64,000 nt of DNA from Lentisalinibacter sp964427415 (GTDB lineage Bacteria; Pseudomonadota; Gammaproteobacteria; Steroidobacterales; Woeseiaceae): contig CAYRUH010000008.1 in NCBI GenBank assembly GCA_964427415.1, positions 1 to 64,000 of the forward strand. Reading direction: 5' to 3'. Under the pieces are notes generated by a model. That model was not told where the DNA came from. It did not search any database and saw only the letters and a program-made list of their open reading frames with translations. A program made the translations under genes and the position numbers. Below, piece after piece: positions 32,537 through 41,288 of this stretch (position 1 is its first letter; every line of letters starts with the position of its first letter).

Positions 32537-34327
32537 TTACTTGTCCACCTGCAGTACGGCAAGGAACGCTTCCTGGGGAATTTCCACCGAGCCGAGCTGT
32601 TTCATGCGCCGTTTGCCTTCCTTCTGTTTCTCCAGCAGCTTGCGTTTGCGACTGACATCGCCGCCGTAGCACTTCGCCGTCACATTCTTGCGCAGCGCCT
32701 TGACCGTGCTGCGTGCGATGACGTGGGCGCCGATCGCCGCCTGTATGGCCACTTCGAACATCTGCCGCGGTATCAGCTCCTTCATCTTCTCGACCAGTTC
32801 CCGCCCACGCGGATAGGCCTTTTCCCGATGCACGATGACCGACAGCGCATCCACCTTCTCCTTGTTGATCAGGATATCGAGGCGCACCAGATCGGCCGTC
32901 TGGAAGCGGGCGAAGTGGTAGTCGAAGCTGGCGAAACCGCGGCTGGCCGACTTCAGCCGGTCGAAGAAGTCGAGCACCACCTCCGAGAGGGGCATCTCGT
33001 ACTCCAGCGATACCTGGCCGCCGAGGTACAGCATCTTCGTCTGCACGCCCCGCTTCTCGATACACAGCTTCATGACGGCGCCGACATGCTCCTCGGGTAC
33101 CAGGATGCCGGCGACGATGATCGGCTCGCGGATCTCGGCGATCTCGCCGGTTGGCGGCAGCGAGGAGGGGTTGTCCACGCTGAGCACCTCGCCGGTCACG
33201 GTCTGCACCTCGTAGACCACCGTGGGCGCAGTCGTGATCAGGTTGATGTCGTACTCGCGCTCGAGTCGCTCCTGCACGATCTCCATGTGCAGCATGCCGA
33301 GGAAGCCGCAGCGGAAGCCGAAGCCGAGTGCCACCGATGTCTCGGGCTCGAAGTGCAGCGCGGCGTCGTTCAGCCTGAGTTTCTGCAGGGCCTCGCGGAA
33401 GGCCTCGTAGTCATCGGACCGGGACGGGAACAGACCCGCGAACACGCGGGGCTGCATCTCGCGGAACCCGGGCAGCGGCTTGTCACAGGGCCGCTTGTCG
33501 ATGGTCAGTGTGTCGCCGACCGGCGCCCCGTCGATCTCCTTGATGCTGGAGATGACGAAACCCACCTCGCCCGCCTCCAGGGACTCGGTGTCCACCATCT
33601 TCGGCGTAAACTTGCCGACCCGGTCCACCTGATGGGCACGACCGGTGGACATGACCCGGATCTTCTCCCGGTTCGTGAGCGTGCCGTTCACCACCCGCAC
33701 CAGACAGACCACGCCCACATAGTTGTCGAACCAGGAATCGACGATGAGCGCCTGCAGCGGTGCCTCCGTGTCCCCCACCGGCGGCGGTATCCGGGTCACC
33801 AGCGTATCCAGCAGCTCGCGCACCCCCTCGCCCGTCTTCGCGCTGACCAGCACGGCATCGTGCGCCTCCAGGCCGATGATTTCCTCGATCTCGTTGATCA
33901 CCTTCCCGGGCTCCGCAGCCGGCAGGTCGATCTTGTTCAGAACGGGCACCACTTCCAGCCCCTGATCGATGGCCGTATAGCAGTTGGCCACACTCTGGGC
34001 CTCCACGCCCTGGGCGGCGTCTACCACCAGCAGCGCGCCCTCGCAGGCGGCCAGCGAGCGGGAGACCTCATAGGAGAAGTCCACGTGACCCGGCGTATCG
34101 ATGAAGTTCAGTTCGTAGACGCTGCCATCGGATGCCCGGTAATCCAGCGATACGGTCTGCGCCTTGATGGTGATGCCCCGCTCGCGCTCCAGGTCCATCG
34201 AGTCCAGCACCTGGGCGGCCATCTCCCGGTCACTCAATCCTCCGCAGATATGGATGAAGCGGTCGGCCAGAGTGGACTTCCCGTGGTCGATATGGGCGAT
34301 AATCGAGAAGTTGCGGATATTCTTCAT
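32537..34327 (-). CDS. lepA: elongation factor 4
   Basis: LepA/EF4 is a ribosome-associated GTPase involved in 30S maturation and translation under stress. The 596-residue protein has G1 AHIDHGKSTLADR, G3 DTPGHVDF, G4 NKIDLP, and the EF-G-like domains and unique C-terminal domain (FDYHFARFQTADLVRLDILI, RSTVKALRKNVTAKCYGGDV). ATG is at 34327. It belongs to the rseC-grx-lepA-lepB run. Confidence 0.96.
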   Translation of the reverse strand: MKNIRNFSIIAHIDHGKSTLADRFIHICGGLSDREMAAQVLDSMDLERERGITIKAQTVSLDYRASDGSVYELNFIDTPGHVDFSYEVSRSLAACEGALLVVDAAQGVEAQSVANCYTAIDQGLEVVPVLNKIDLPAAEPGKVINEIEEIIGLEAHDAVLVSAKTGEGVRELLDTLVTRIPPPVGDTEAPLQALIVDSWFDNYVGVVCLVRVVNGTLTNREKIRVMSTGRAHQVDRVGKFTPKMVDTESLEAGEVGFVISSIKEIDGAPVGDTLTIDKRPCDKPLPGFREMQPRVFAGLFPSRSDDYEAFREALQKLRLNDAALHFEPETSVALGFGFRCGFLGMLHMEIVQERLEREYDINLITTAPTVVYEVQTVTGEVLSVDNPSSLPPTGEIAEIREPIIVAGILVPEEHVGAVMKLCIEKRGVQTKMLYLGGQVSLEYEMPLSEVVLDFFDRLKSASRGFASFDYHFARFQTADLVRLDILINKEKVDALSVIVHREKAYPRGRELVEKMKELIPRQMFEVAIQAAIGAHVIARSTVKALRKNVTAKCYGGDVSRKRKLLEKQKEGKRRMKQLGSVEIPQEAFLAVLQVDK

Positions 34328-34411
34328 ATAAGCGGCGTCGACTCGGGATGCGGGAACCGGCTCGCGGTACCCGGCCAGCCGGCTATCCGGGAGTTCCCGG
34401 AGCAGCGCGGA

Positions 34412-34693
34412 TTATAAACGGCCCGGAGGCTCCGGTTCGCCGTTTTCGGTCCCCGCACCGCGGCGATCCAGATATTCCAGTACCCGGGGCCGGTCCAGCC
34501 TCGCCTCGCAGAGCACCCGGCCCTGCGCCTCGAGCACCGGCACGCGCAGTCCGTAGCGCTCGGCCAACTCCGGGTCCCGGTCCACGTCGCACAGGTGGAT
34601 GCGTGCCCGGCCCCGGGCGAGCGGCATGAGTTCCTCGATCAGGATCTCGCACAGATGACAGCCGCGCCGCGTATAGACGGTCAGCTCAGGCAT
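34412..34693 (-). CDS. glutaredoxin-family (DUF836) protein
   Basis: The 93-residue thioredoxin-fold protein has LTVYTRRGCHLCEILIEEL at the N-terminus, with a CxxC active site (Cys-His-Leu-Cys, residues 11-14), and later RYGLRVPVLEAQGRVLCEA with the cis-proline. This is the PF05768 glutaredoxin-like family. It overlaps the rseC end by 8 bases. Association with rseC is frequent and suggests a redox link, but the substrate is unknown. Confidence 0.88.
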   Translation of the reverse strand: MPELTVYTRRGCHLCEILIEELMPLARGRARIHLCDVDRDPELAERYGLRVPVLEAQGRVLCEARLDRPRVLEYLDRRGAGTENGEPEPPGRL

Positions 34694-35153
34694 CCGCAGC
34701 GGCCTCCGCCGCGCTCGCCAGCAGCCGGGGATGGCAGCGCCCCGCCGCGTCCATGCGCCTCGATACGCCGCGGGCCAGTGGCAGGGCCGCCGCGAATCCG
34801 CCGAACGCAAGCCCGACGGCCGCGCCCTCGCCGAGACCCAGCAGTATGGCTGCCACGCAGCCCGCCAGCAGACCGGCCAGCGGGATGCCGTACACCGCGC
34901 CCGCTGCCCCGGTGAGGCCGCGCTGTTCCAGGGCCACGCGGACGGTATCGCCCGGGGCCGCCCGGAACCCCGGCGGCCGGGGCAGGACCAGTCGGCCCTC
35001 GCCCGCCTGCGCCGCGGCGAAACCGAAACCGCAGCCCTCGCCCCGGCCACAGCGCGCGCAGGATCCTGCCTTCGCCACCCGGACCGCGACCGTGTGCCCG
35101 CCGACGGACTCGACGCGGGCGTCGCGGACCAGCAGCCCGTCGCAGTCACTCAC
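34686..35153 (-). CDS. rseC: SoxR-reducing / sigma-E regulator RseC family protein
   Basis: With the GTG at 35153, overlapping the rseB stop by 8 bases, the protein has 155 residues; a longer frame to 35183 exists. It contains the RseC cysteine cluster CARCGRGEGCG near the N-terminus, then two membrane helices (VYGIPLAGLLAGCVAAILLG and AAVGLAFGGFAAALPLARG). RseC/RsxC-type proteins modulate sigma-E or help reduce SoxR. It is in the standard place between rseB and lepA; a degP/mucD gene is absent here. Confidence 0.88.
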   Translation of the reverse strand: MSDCDGLLVRDARVESVGGHTVAVRVAKAGSCARCGRGEGCGFGFAAAQAGEGRLVLPRPPGFRAAPGDTVRVALEQRGLTGAAGAVYGIPLAGLLAGCVAAILLGLGEGAAVGLAFGGFAAALPLARGVSRRMDAAGRCHPRLLASAAEAAADA

Positions 35154-36147
35154 CGGCGGGCGCCGGGGCGAGAGAACTGGCAATCATCCGTACCGTATGG
35201 CCCGGTACCTCTCCGATCACCGTTACCTGATGTCCGTTCACCACGGTGCCGAAGGCGTAGGCCGCGCCGATACGCGACGCGCCCTCGAGATTGTCGGCGC
35301 CGGCCTTCCCGGATTCCACAAAGACGGACACACTGGCAACACCGTCGGAATAGACGATATGGGCGACCTCGCCCTCGGTGTCCGAAAAACGCTCGCTGCC
35401 CGCGGATACCAGGCGGAAGCCGCTGGGCACGTCCCGGGCCTCGAAGCCGGTGGAGTTGATGCCCTCGCGTCCGGCGGACTGCTCCGCGTGGCGCACCCAG
35501 GTGAAGCCCTCGATATCCATCGACGGGCGCAACGCAGAGGCAGGAATGGGCTTGCCGATAGTGATCTCGGCGAAGCGCATCTCCTCGACGATGTCGCCGT
35601 CTGTGCCCACCACCTGGCGCCGCAGGGGCAGGGCGGACGCCTTGTCCAGCCAGAGACGATGACCGAAGCGGAAATGGTCGCGGGGCCGGATGGCCAGTTG
35701 CACCGAGGGCCGGCCCACTACGCGCTCGTAATCCTCGATGGTCAGGTCGTAGCTGCGCGACAGCGCTTCGGGTTGTACGGCGAGACGGCCGAACAGGCCT
35801 TCCTGATTGATCTGCTGCTCGACCAGCACCATGCGGCTCTCGGGCAGTATGCAGTGCACCTCGTCGCCGGCGCGGATGATCTCCCGGCCCGCGCCATCCA
35901 GGGATTCGAGCTTCTCGCTCACCCTGCCGTCCTGGTAACGATGCACGACCCGCAGGGTCTGCACCTCGCCATTGTGCACCCGCACTATGGTGCCGCTGTA
36001 GTTGGCCTGCTCGACGGCCACCGCCATCCGCTGCAGCCATTCCATGGGCGAGGGTTCCGCAGACAGGGCGACGCCGCAGAGGGCCGCGGCGGCGAAACCG
36101 GCGACGAGGGTGCCGCCGCGCAACGCTGCGCTACCGGTCCGCATCAT
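35146..36147 (-). CDS. rseB: sigma-E factor regulatory protein RseB (MucB)
   Basis: RseB is the periplasmic protein that binds RseA and protects it from DegS, and it senses lipopolysaccharide or misfolded proteins. The 333-residue precursor has a signal peptide (TLVAGFAAAALCGVALSAEP), the LolA-like N-terminal domain (YSGTIVRVHNGEVQTLRVVH) and the C-terminal MucB domain with YSDGVASVSVFVES. It overlaps the end of rseA by 17 bases. Confidence 0.93.
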   Translation of the reverse strand: MMRTGSAALRGGTLVAGFAAAALCGVALSAEPSPMEWLQRMAVAVEQANYSGTIVRVHNGEVQTLRVVHRYQDGRVSEKLESLDGAGREIIRAGDEVHCILPESRMVLVEQQINQEGLFGRLAVQPEALSRSYDLTIEDYERVVGRPSVQLAIRPRDHFRFGHRLWLDKASALPLRRQVVGTDGDIVEEMRFAEITIGKPIPASALRPSMDIEGFTWVRHAEQSAGREGINSTGFEARDVPSGFRLVSAGSERFSDTEGEVAHIVYSDGVASVSVFVESGKAGADNLEGASRIGAAYAFGTVVNGHQVTVIGEVPGHTVRMIASSLAPAPAGE

Positions 36148-36796
36148 CCGCCGCGCTCTCGGTCGGTTGCGCCCGCCCGTCTTCAGATGTCACCGCGGGG
36201 TTTTTCACCGTCGAGATATCCCGGGGTCCGTTCGGCTGCGTGACGATGCGGCTGTGCATCCCGTTTCGCACCAGTGTACCAGCCCTCTCGCCGTGGCTGA
36301 TCATGTAGTTGGTGAGCCGGGCCGGCACGGCACCGACGGGCCGGACCCTGGCGGGTGCATCCACCGGCACGGTGTAGGCGTAGCCCTCGACCCTGCCACC
36401 GGGAGGCACGGGCGCCGTCGCTTCAACGGCAATGTCGGCCGGTACGGCCCCGGGGCCGGTAACTTCACCGCTGTTCTGCAGCCCCATCAGTGCGACCACC
36501 GCGACAGTGGCGGCCACGGCCACCCCGGCCGCCGGGCGCAGCCAGCGCGAGCGGACGGGCCCGGCCGGGGCTCCGCCATAGGTCGTCTCGTCATCGAGTG
36601 CCGCCGCCACCCGCCCCGCCAGGTCGATGCCCGCGAGACGATCGCCCCGCAGCAACTGGCCGATCAGCAGATAGCGGCCGGCAGCACGCCTCAGCGGTTC
36701 GTCGCCCTGCAGCCGCCGCAACAAAAGCTCCGCTTCTCCGTCGGGCAGTTCGTCGTCCAGGAAGGCCGACATCTGGTCCAGTAGCTTGTCGTTCAT
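36131..36796 (-). CDS. rseA: anti-sigma-E factor RseA (MucA)
   Basis: The 221-residue single-pass protein starts MNDKLLDQMSAFLDDELP, the family N-terminal sigma-binding domain, followed by LLRRLQGDEPLRRAAGRYLL. The membrane segment is about residues 86-105 (AAGVAVAATVAVVALMGLQN). The periplasmic part binds RseB and ends with the acidic tail. It releases sigma-E after DegS/RseP cleavage. It begins 28 bases after the rpoE stop. Confidence 0.92.
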   Translation of the reverse strand: MNDKLLDQMSAFLDDELPDGEAELLLRRLQGDEPLRRAAGRYLLIGQLLRGDRLAGIDLAGRVAAALDDETTYGGAPAGPVRSRWLRPAAGVAVAATVAVVALMGLQNSGEVTGPGAVPADIAVEATAPVPPGGRVEGYAYTVPVDAPARVRPVGAVPARLTNYMISHGERAGTLVRNGMHSRIVTQPNGPRDISTVKNPAVTSEDGRAQPTESAADDADR

Positions 36797-36824
36797 GTCA
36801 CACCGATCTCATCTGCCGGGCCAC

Positions 36825-37400
36825 TCATGCGAGAAGCGGCTCGATCCGTTTACTGATAGCTTCCCTCGCCCTGAAGATGCGCGAGCGCACGGTACCCACC
36901 GGGCACTCCATCGTCTCGGCGATCTCCTCGTAGGTCATGCCTTCCAACTCGCGCAGGACAATGGCCGTGCGCAGATCTTCCGGCAGGTCCTGGATCGCCT
37001 CGTTGATGGTCCGCTGCACCTCGTCCTTCATGATGACCCGTTCCGGGCTGTCGATATCCTTCAGACGGGCCTGCATGTCGTATTGTTCCGGGTCCTGGAG
37101 ATCCAGGTCGTATTCCACCGGCCGGCGCTTCGCGGCGACCAGGTAGTTTTTGGCCGTGTTGACGGCGATGCGGTACAGCCAGGTGTAGAAGGCGCTGTCG
37201 CCCCGGAAACGGGGCAGAGCCCGGTAGGCCTTGAGGAATGCTTCCTGGGCCACGTCGTTGGCCTCGTCGGGGTCCCGCACATAGCGCATCACCAGGTTCA
37301 CGATCTTTGTCTGGTACTTGAGCACGAGCAGGTTGAAAGCCTGCTTGTCCCCCTGCTGTACCCGCTTCACCAGTGCGGCGTCGCTCCGTTTCGCGCTCAT
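36825..37400 (-). CDS. rpoE: RNA polymerase sigma-E factor (AlgU type)
   Basis: The 191-residue ECF sigma factor has region 2 (KYQTKIVNLVMRYVRDPDEA, DVAQEAFLKAYRALPRFRGD, YTWLYRIAVNTAKNYLV) and region 4 (AIVLRELEGMTYEEIAETME, CPVGTVRSRIFRAREAI). It drives the extracytoplasmic stress response and is held by RseA, encoded next. ATG is at 37400. A sigma-E-like promoter lies 36-70 bases upstream, implying autoregulation. Confidence 0.96.
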   Translation of the reverse strand: MSAKRSDAALVKRVQQGDKQAFNLLVLKYQTKIVNLVMRYVRDPDEANDVAQEAFLKAYRALPRFRGDSAFYTWLYRIAVNTAKNYLVAAKRRPVEYDLDLQDPEQYDMQARLKDIDSPERVIMKDEVQRTINEAIQDLPEDLRTAIVLRELEGMTYEEIAETMECPVGTVRSRIFRAREAISKRIEPLLA

Positions 37401-37442
37401 CGCCCGGACTCACGCCGGACGGTCTCGCACACTGTCACCGCA

Positions 37443-37469
37443 ATAGACAGGGAGCCGTCTGAAAAGTTC
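37443..37469 (-). promoter_or_regulatory. sigma-E-type autoregulatory promoter of rpoE
   Basis: On the minus strand GAACTT (37469-37464) is separated by 16 bases from TCTAT (37447-37443). This closely fits the sigma-E/AlgU consensus GAACTT-N16-TCTnA. Transcription would start near 37436, leaving a leader of about 37 bases before the rpoE ATG. Confidence 0.75.
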
Positions 37470-37596
37470 TCGGGATAAGACATCGGAAAGAGGGGAAAAA
37501 CCTTGTTCGTGACGTGCCTCACGCGGCATACGGCGCCGCTGCGGGTCGCAGCGTACTTCGGACCTGATGACAAACGACTGATCGTCGGACGCAATT

Positions 37597-38058
37597 CTAG
37601 CAGTTGGGCGAGTTTGCAACCAAAGCGGCGCGCCGCGTGCGCCACAGGACGCGGAGGCGGCGCCATTCATCGGTGCTTTCCCCTCGCGGCCGTCCGAGGG
37701 GAACCAGCCAACGCCGACCGTCGTCATCGTGGAACGCCGCCAGCACCAGCCGGCGGCCGAACCAGCTCTCCGGCGCCAGCCGGACGGCCACCCGCTCCTC
37801 ACCCGTGCCGAGCGACCAGCCGGTGGCCGGATCATAGCCCACCGAATCCGGCAGCGGCGCGCAGGCGGCGAGGCGGCGCTGACATGCGAGGCCCACGGCC
37901 AGTGGCAGCACACCGGTGAGGCGACCGGCCCCCGTGCCGATCGCGGCCAGGCCGACCGCCGCCAGCACCGAGACCATCGCAATGAAGCCGTGCAGGCGGC
38001 GCCCGTGCGACCGTTCAACGCGCAGAGAAATCGCGTATGCGGCTGATGATGGCGGCAA
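37597..38058 (-). CDS. cptA: YgfX/CptA-like membrane protein
   Basis: The 153-residue protein has two hydrophobic helices near the N-terminus (GFIAMVSVLAAVGLAAIGTG and LTGVLPLAVGLACQRR) and a basic C-terminal part ending RRLRVLWRTRR. It is always next to sdhE in enterobacteria as ygfX/cptA, once proposed as a toxin acting on MreB and FtsZ, but that role is disputed. It overlaps the sdhE 3' end by 44 bases. The 196-base gap to rpoE carries the rpoE promoter. Confidence 0.75.
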   Translation of the reverse strand: MPPSSAAYAISLRVERSHGRRLHGFIAMVSVLAAVGLAAIGTGAGRLTGVLPLAVGLACQRRLAACAPLPDSVGYDPATGWSLGTGEERVAVRLAPESWFGRRLVLAAFHDDDGRRWLVPLGRPRGESTDEWRRLRVLWRTRRAALVANSPNC

Positions 38059-38266
38059 GTCCGGGCTCCGGTTCGGCTCTGCCGAGCAGGTAAGCCCAGA
38101 TCTCCGGGTCCTGCGACTCCAATAACGCCGCGAAATCCGCCCTTAATGGCTCTTCCAGGCGCGGATACTCCTGTTCGAGGAAGCCGCTCAACAGGACATC
38201 AAGTTCACGCATACCGCGCCGGCACAGCCAGCGCAGTCGTCCCGGCGCTGCTGCCGTCCCGGTCAT
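38015..38266 (-). CDS. sdhE: succinate dehydrogenase flavinylation factor SdhE
   Basis: The 83-residue protein contains the hallmark LCRRGMRELDVLLSGFLEQ, where the RGxxE motif binds SdhA and promotes covalent FAD attachment. It is the bacterial homologue of SDHAF2. It begins 9 bases after the sdhB stop, so it is coordinated with its client enzyme. The alternative name CptB reflects a proposed antitoxin role toward CptA. Confidence 0.92.
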   Translation of the reverse strand: MTGTAAAPGRLRWLCRRGMRELDVLLSGFLEQEYPRLEEPLRADFAALLESQDPEIWAYLLGRAEPEPGLAAIISRIRDFSAR

Positions 38267-38275
38267 ACCCGCCTC

Positions 38276-39058
38276 TCAGAGCCGGCGTTCGGCCAGCATC
38301 TTCTTCGTCTCGGCGATGGCCCTGGCCGGATTCAGGCCCTTCGGACAGGTCTGGGTGCAATTCATAATGGTGTGGCACCGGTACAGGCGGAAGGGATCCT
38401 CCAGCGCATCCAGACGCTCGCCGGTGGCTTCGTCCCGACTGTCCACGAGCCAGCGATAGGCGGCCAGCAGTGTGGCCGGACCGAGGTAGCGGTCACCGTT
38501 CCACCAATAGCTGGGACAAGCCGTCGAGCAGCAGGCGCACAGGATGCAGGCCGACGGGCTGTCGATCTTCTCCTGGTCCTCCTTGGACTGCAGCCGCTCA
38601 CGGTCCGGCGGCGCCGGTGTGCGCGTCTGCAGCCAGGGCTTGATGGAGGCGTACTGGGCGTAGAAGTTCGTGAGGTCGCCCACCAGGTCCTTGACCACCG
38701 GCAGGTGCGGCAGCGGGTAGACCTTGATGTCGCCGCCCACGTCCTCGTTGGCGGTGATACAGGCAAGCCGGTTGCCACCGTCGATGTTCATCGCGCAGGA
38801 ACCGCAGATGCCCTCCCGGCAGGAGCGGCGGAACGTCAGGGTCGGATCGATCTCGTTCTTGATTTTGATCAGCGCGTCGAGAACCATCGGTCCGCACTCG
38901 TCCATGTCTACCTCGTAGGTATCCATGCGCGGGTTCTCGCCGCTGTCCGGGTCATAGCGATAGACCACAAACCGGCGCAGGTTCTTTGCGCCGTCCGCTG
39001 CGGGGAAATGGCGGCCCTTCCCTATCCGCGAGTTCTCCGGGAGTCGAAATTCTGCCAC
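38276..39058 (-). CDS. sdhB: succinate dehydrogenase iron-sulfur subunit
   Basis: SdhB carries electrons from FAD to ubiquinone through three Fe-S clusters. The 260-residue protein starts at GTG 39058, preceded by GAGGAA, giving the typical N-terminus AEFRLPENSRIGKG. The 2Fe-2S ligands are CREGICGSCAMNIDG with a later Cys; CILCACCSTACP and CTQTCPKG supply the 4Fe-4S and 3Fe-4S clusters. A longer frame to 39148 is out of character for the family. Confidence 0.95.
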   Translation of the reverse strand: MAEFRLPENSRIGKGRHFPAADGAKNLRRFVVYRYDPDSGENPRMDTYEVDMDECGPMVLDALIKIKNEIDPTLTFRRSCREGICGSCAMNIDGGNRLACITANEDVGGDIKVYPLPHLPVVKDLVGDLTNFYAQYASIKPWLQTRTPAPPDRERLQSKEDQEKIDSPSACILCACCSTACPSYWWNGDRYLGPATLLAAYRWLVDSRDEATGERLDALEDPFRLYRCHTIMNCTQTCPKGLNPARAIAETKKMLAERRL

Positions 39059-39107
39059 GTCTGCCGATTCCTCTTGGTATTGCCTTGTCCGGGTGTGCCC
39101 GCCGGCG

Positions 39108-40895
39108 TCAGTAGGTGCGCGTCTTGGGCGGGATGGCCTGCACCTCATCGGTAAGCGTCTGGCCGTGCACGGGGCGGTAGTCGATCTCCACGCCGCCTTC
39201 CGCGCCGATCCAGGCCAGCGTGTGCTTCATCCAGTTGTCGTCGTCGCGGTCCGGATAATCCTCGCGCGCCTGAGCGCCCCGGGATTCCTTGCGGTTGGCG
39301 GCCGAATGGATGGTCGCCAGCGCATTCAGAAGCAGGTTCTCCAGCTCCAGCGTCTCCACCAGGTCGGAGTTCCAGATCATGGATTTGTCGGCCACGCTCA
39401 CCCGGCCGTAATCGCCGAAGGTATCCTTCAGTTTCTCGATGCCCTCGGCCAGCAGGTCGCCGGTGCGGAACACCGCCGCATGATTCTGCATGAGCTTCTG
39501 CATCTCGAGGCGGATCTCTGCGGTCGGACGCTCGCCGTCCCGCTCGAGCAGGCCGCGCAGCTTCTCCGCGCTCGCTCGGCCGGCCTCATCCGGCAACGGT
39601 TTGTGCCGCGCACCCCGATCCATGCTCTCGGCGCAATGGCGCGCTGCGGCACGACCGAACACGACCAGGTCCAGCAGCGAATTCGAGCCCAGCCGGTTGG
39701 CGCCGTGCACCGATACACAGCCCGCCTCGCCGACCGCCATCAGGCCCGGCACCACGCTGTCCGGGTCACCGTCCTTCGAAGTCACGACCCGGCCCTTGTA
39801 GTCCGTCGGGATACCGCCCATGTTGTAGTGCACGGTGGGCAGCACGGGGATGGGCTCTTTCAGCACGTCGACGTTGGCGAAGATCTTCGCCGTTTCGGCG
39901 ATCCCTGGCAGCCGCTCCTCGATCACCTCGCGGCCGAGGTGCTCCAGGTGCAGATAGCAATGGTCGTGTTCCGGGCCGACGCCCCGGCCTTCGCGGATCT
40001 CGATGGTCTCCGCGCGACTGACCACGTCCCGGGACGCGAGATCCTTCGCGTTCGGTGCATAACGCTCCATGAAGCGCTCTCCCTCGGAGTTGGTGAGGTA
40101 ACCGCCCTCGCCGCGCACGCCTTCGGTGATGAGGCAGCCCGCGCCGTAGATGCCGGTGGGATGGAACTGCACGAACTCCATGTCCTGTACGGGCAAGCCG
40201 GCACGCAGCACCATGCCGCCGCCGTCGCCCGTGCAGGTGTGCGCGGAGGTGCAGGAGAAGTAGGCGCGTCCGTAACCGCCGGTGGCCAGGATGACCTGAT
40301 GGGCGCCAAAGCGATGCAACCGGCCGGTAGCGAGATCCAGTGCCACAACGCCGCGGCAGACGCCGTCTTCCATGATCAGATCAATGGCGAAGTATTCGAT
40401 GAAAAACTCCGCCTCGTGCTTCAGCGACTGCTGGTACAGCGTGTGGAGCATGGCGTGACCGGTGCGATCCGCCGCGGCGCACGTACGTTGCGCAGTGCCC
40501 TCGCCGAAGTGGGTGGTCATGCCGCCGAAGGGCCGCTGGTAGATGCGTCCGTCCTCGGTGCGGGAGAACGGCACGCCGTAATGCTCCAGCTCGATGACGG
40601 CGTTCGGCGCCTCCTTGCACATGTACTCGATGGCATCCTGGTCGCCGAGCCAGTCGGAGCCCTTCACCGTGTCATACATGTGCCAGCGCCAGTCGTCCTC
40701 ACCCATATTGCCTAGCGCCGCGCTGATACCGCCCTGAGCGGCGACGGTGTGGCTGCGGGTCGGGAACACCTTGGTGACGCAGGCGGTCGTGAAACCGGCC
40801 TCGGCCAGCCCGAAGGTGGCGCGCAGTCCCGCGCCGCCGGCGCCGACGACGACCACGTCATACTTGTGGTCGATGAAGTCCTTGTCCACGCTCAT
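39108..40895 (-). CDS. sdhA: succinate dehydrogenase flavoprotein subunit
   Basis: SdhA oxidises succinate to fumarate at the membrane-bound complex II. With the ATG at 40895 the protein has 595 residues. It has the FAD Rossmann motif DVVVVGAGGAGLRATFGLAE, the histidine for covalent FAD in RSHTVAAQGG, the conserved FSRTEDGRIYQRPFGG, and HGANRLGSNSLLDLVVFGR. It overlaps sdhD by 4 bases and is followed by sdhB after 49 bases. Confidence 0.96.
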   Translation of the reverse strand: MSVDKDFIDHKYDVVVVGAGGAGLRATFGLAEAGFTTACVTKVFPTRSHTVAAQGGISAALGNMGEDDWRWHMYDTVKGSDWLGDQDAIEYMCKEAPNAVIELEHYGVPFSRTEDGRIYQRPFGGMTTHFGEGTAQRTCAAADRTGHAMLHTLYQQSLKHEAEFFIEYFAIDLIMEDGVCRGVVALDLATGRLHRFGAHQVILATGGYGRAYFSCTSAHTCTGDGGGMVLRAGLPVQDMEFVQFHPTGIYGAGCLITEGVRGEGGYLTNSEGERFMERYAPNAKDLASRDVVSRAETIEIREGRGVGPEHDHCYLHLEHLGREVIEERLPGIAETAKIFANVDVLKEPIPVLPTVHYNMGGIPTDYKGRVVTSKDGDPDSVVPGLMAVGEAGCVSVHGANRLGSNSLLDLVVFGRAAARHCAESMDRGARHKPLPDEAGRASAEKLRGLLERDGERPTAEIRLEMQKLMQNHAAVFRTGDLLAEGIEKLKDTFGDYGRVSVADKSMIWNSDLVETLELENLLLNALATIHSAANRKESRGAQAREDYPDRDDDNWMKHTLAWIGAEGGVEIDYRPVHGQTLTDEVQAIPPKTRTY

Positions 40896-41275
40896 GTAGC
40901 AGTTCCGAAAGCGATCTTGAGGATGGCGAACAGCGCCGCGACAGCCACTGCGACGTGCAGAAAGCGCACGGCCAGGAGCGTGATCACGCGGGTCGCGCCG
41001 CCGGTGTAGTCCTCGATCACCACCTGGGTGCCGAGGAAAGAGTGATAGACGAGGGTCGCGACGAGCAGCAGCAACAGCACCGCTGTCAACGGCTGCGCGA
41101 TCCAGGCAGTCACCGTGCCGTGATCCAGCCCCTCCAGGCCCAGGACGGCGAGGACGAACCACAGAGTGAGCGGAACCAGTGCCACGGCGGTCACTCGCTG
41201 CATCCACCAGTGTTCCGTACCGGATTTGGCCGAGCCGAGCCCGAGCGCCCGGGCCATGGGAGTCCTGATCGTCAT
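40892..41275 (-). CDS. sdhD: succinate dehydrogenase membrane anchor subunit SdhD
   Basis: The 127-residue protein has three membrane helices (VTAVALVPLTLWFVLAVLGL, AVLLLLLVATLVYHSFLGT and the C-terminal helix VRFLHVAVAVAALFAILKIA). The segment WWMQRVTAVAL and VYHSFLGTQVVIEDY are family signatures; the His and Tyr there lie at the quinone or heme site. It is positioned between sdhC and sdhA. Confidence 0.9.
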   Translation of the reverse strand: MTIRTPMARALGLGSAKSGTEHWWMQRVTAVALVPLTLWFVLAVLGLEGLDHGTVTAWIAQPLTAVLLLLLVATLVYHSFLGTQVVIEDYTGGATRVITLLAVRFLHVAVAVAALFAILKIAFGTAT

Positions 41276-41288
41276 GTCGATACTCCCG

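Noticed and set aside
38015..38058. CptA-CptB toxin-antitoxin system as a defence element
   Set aside because: The pair is conserved beside sdhB as SdhE/YgfX, and SdhE is better supported as a flavinylation factor; the toxin-antitoxin reading is disputed.
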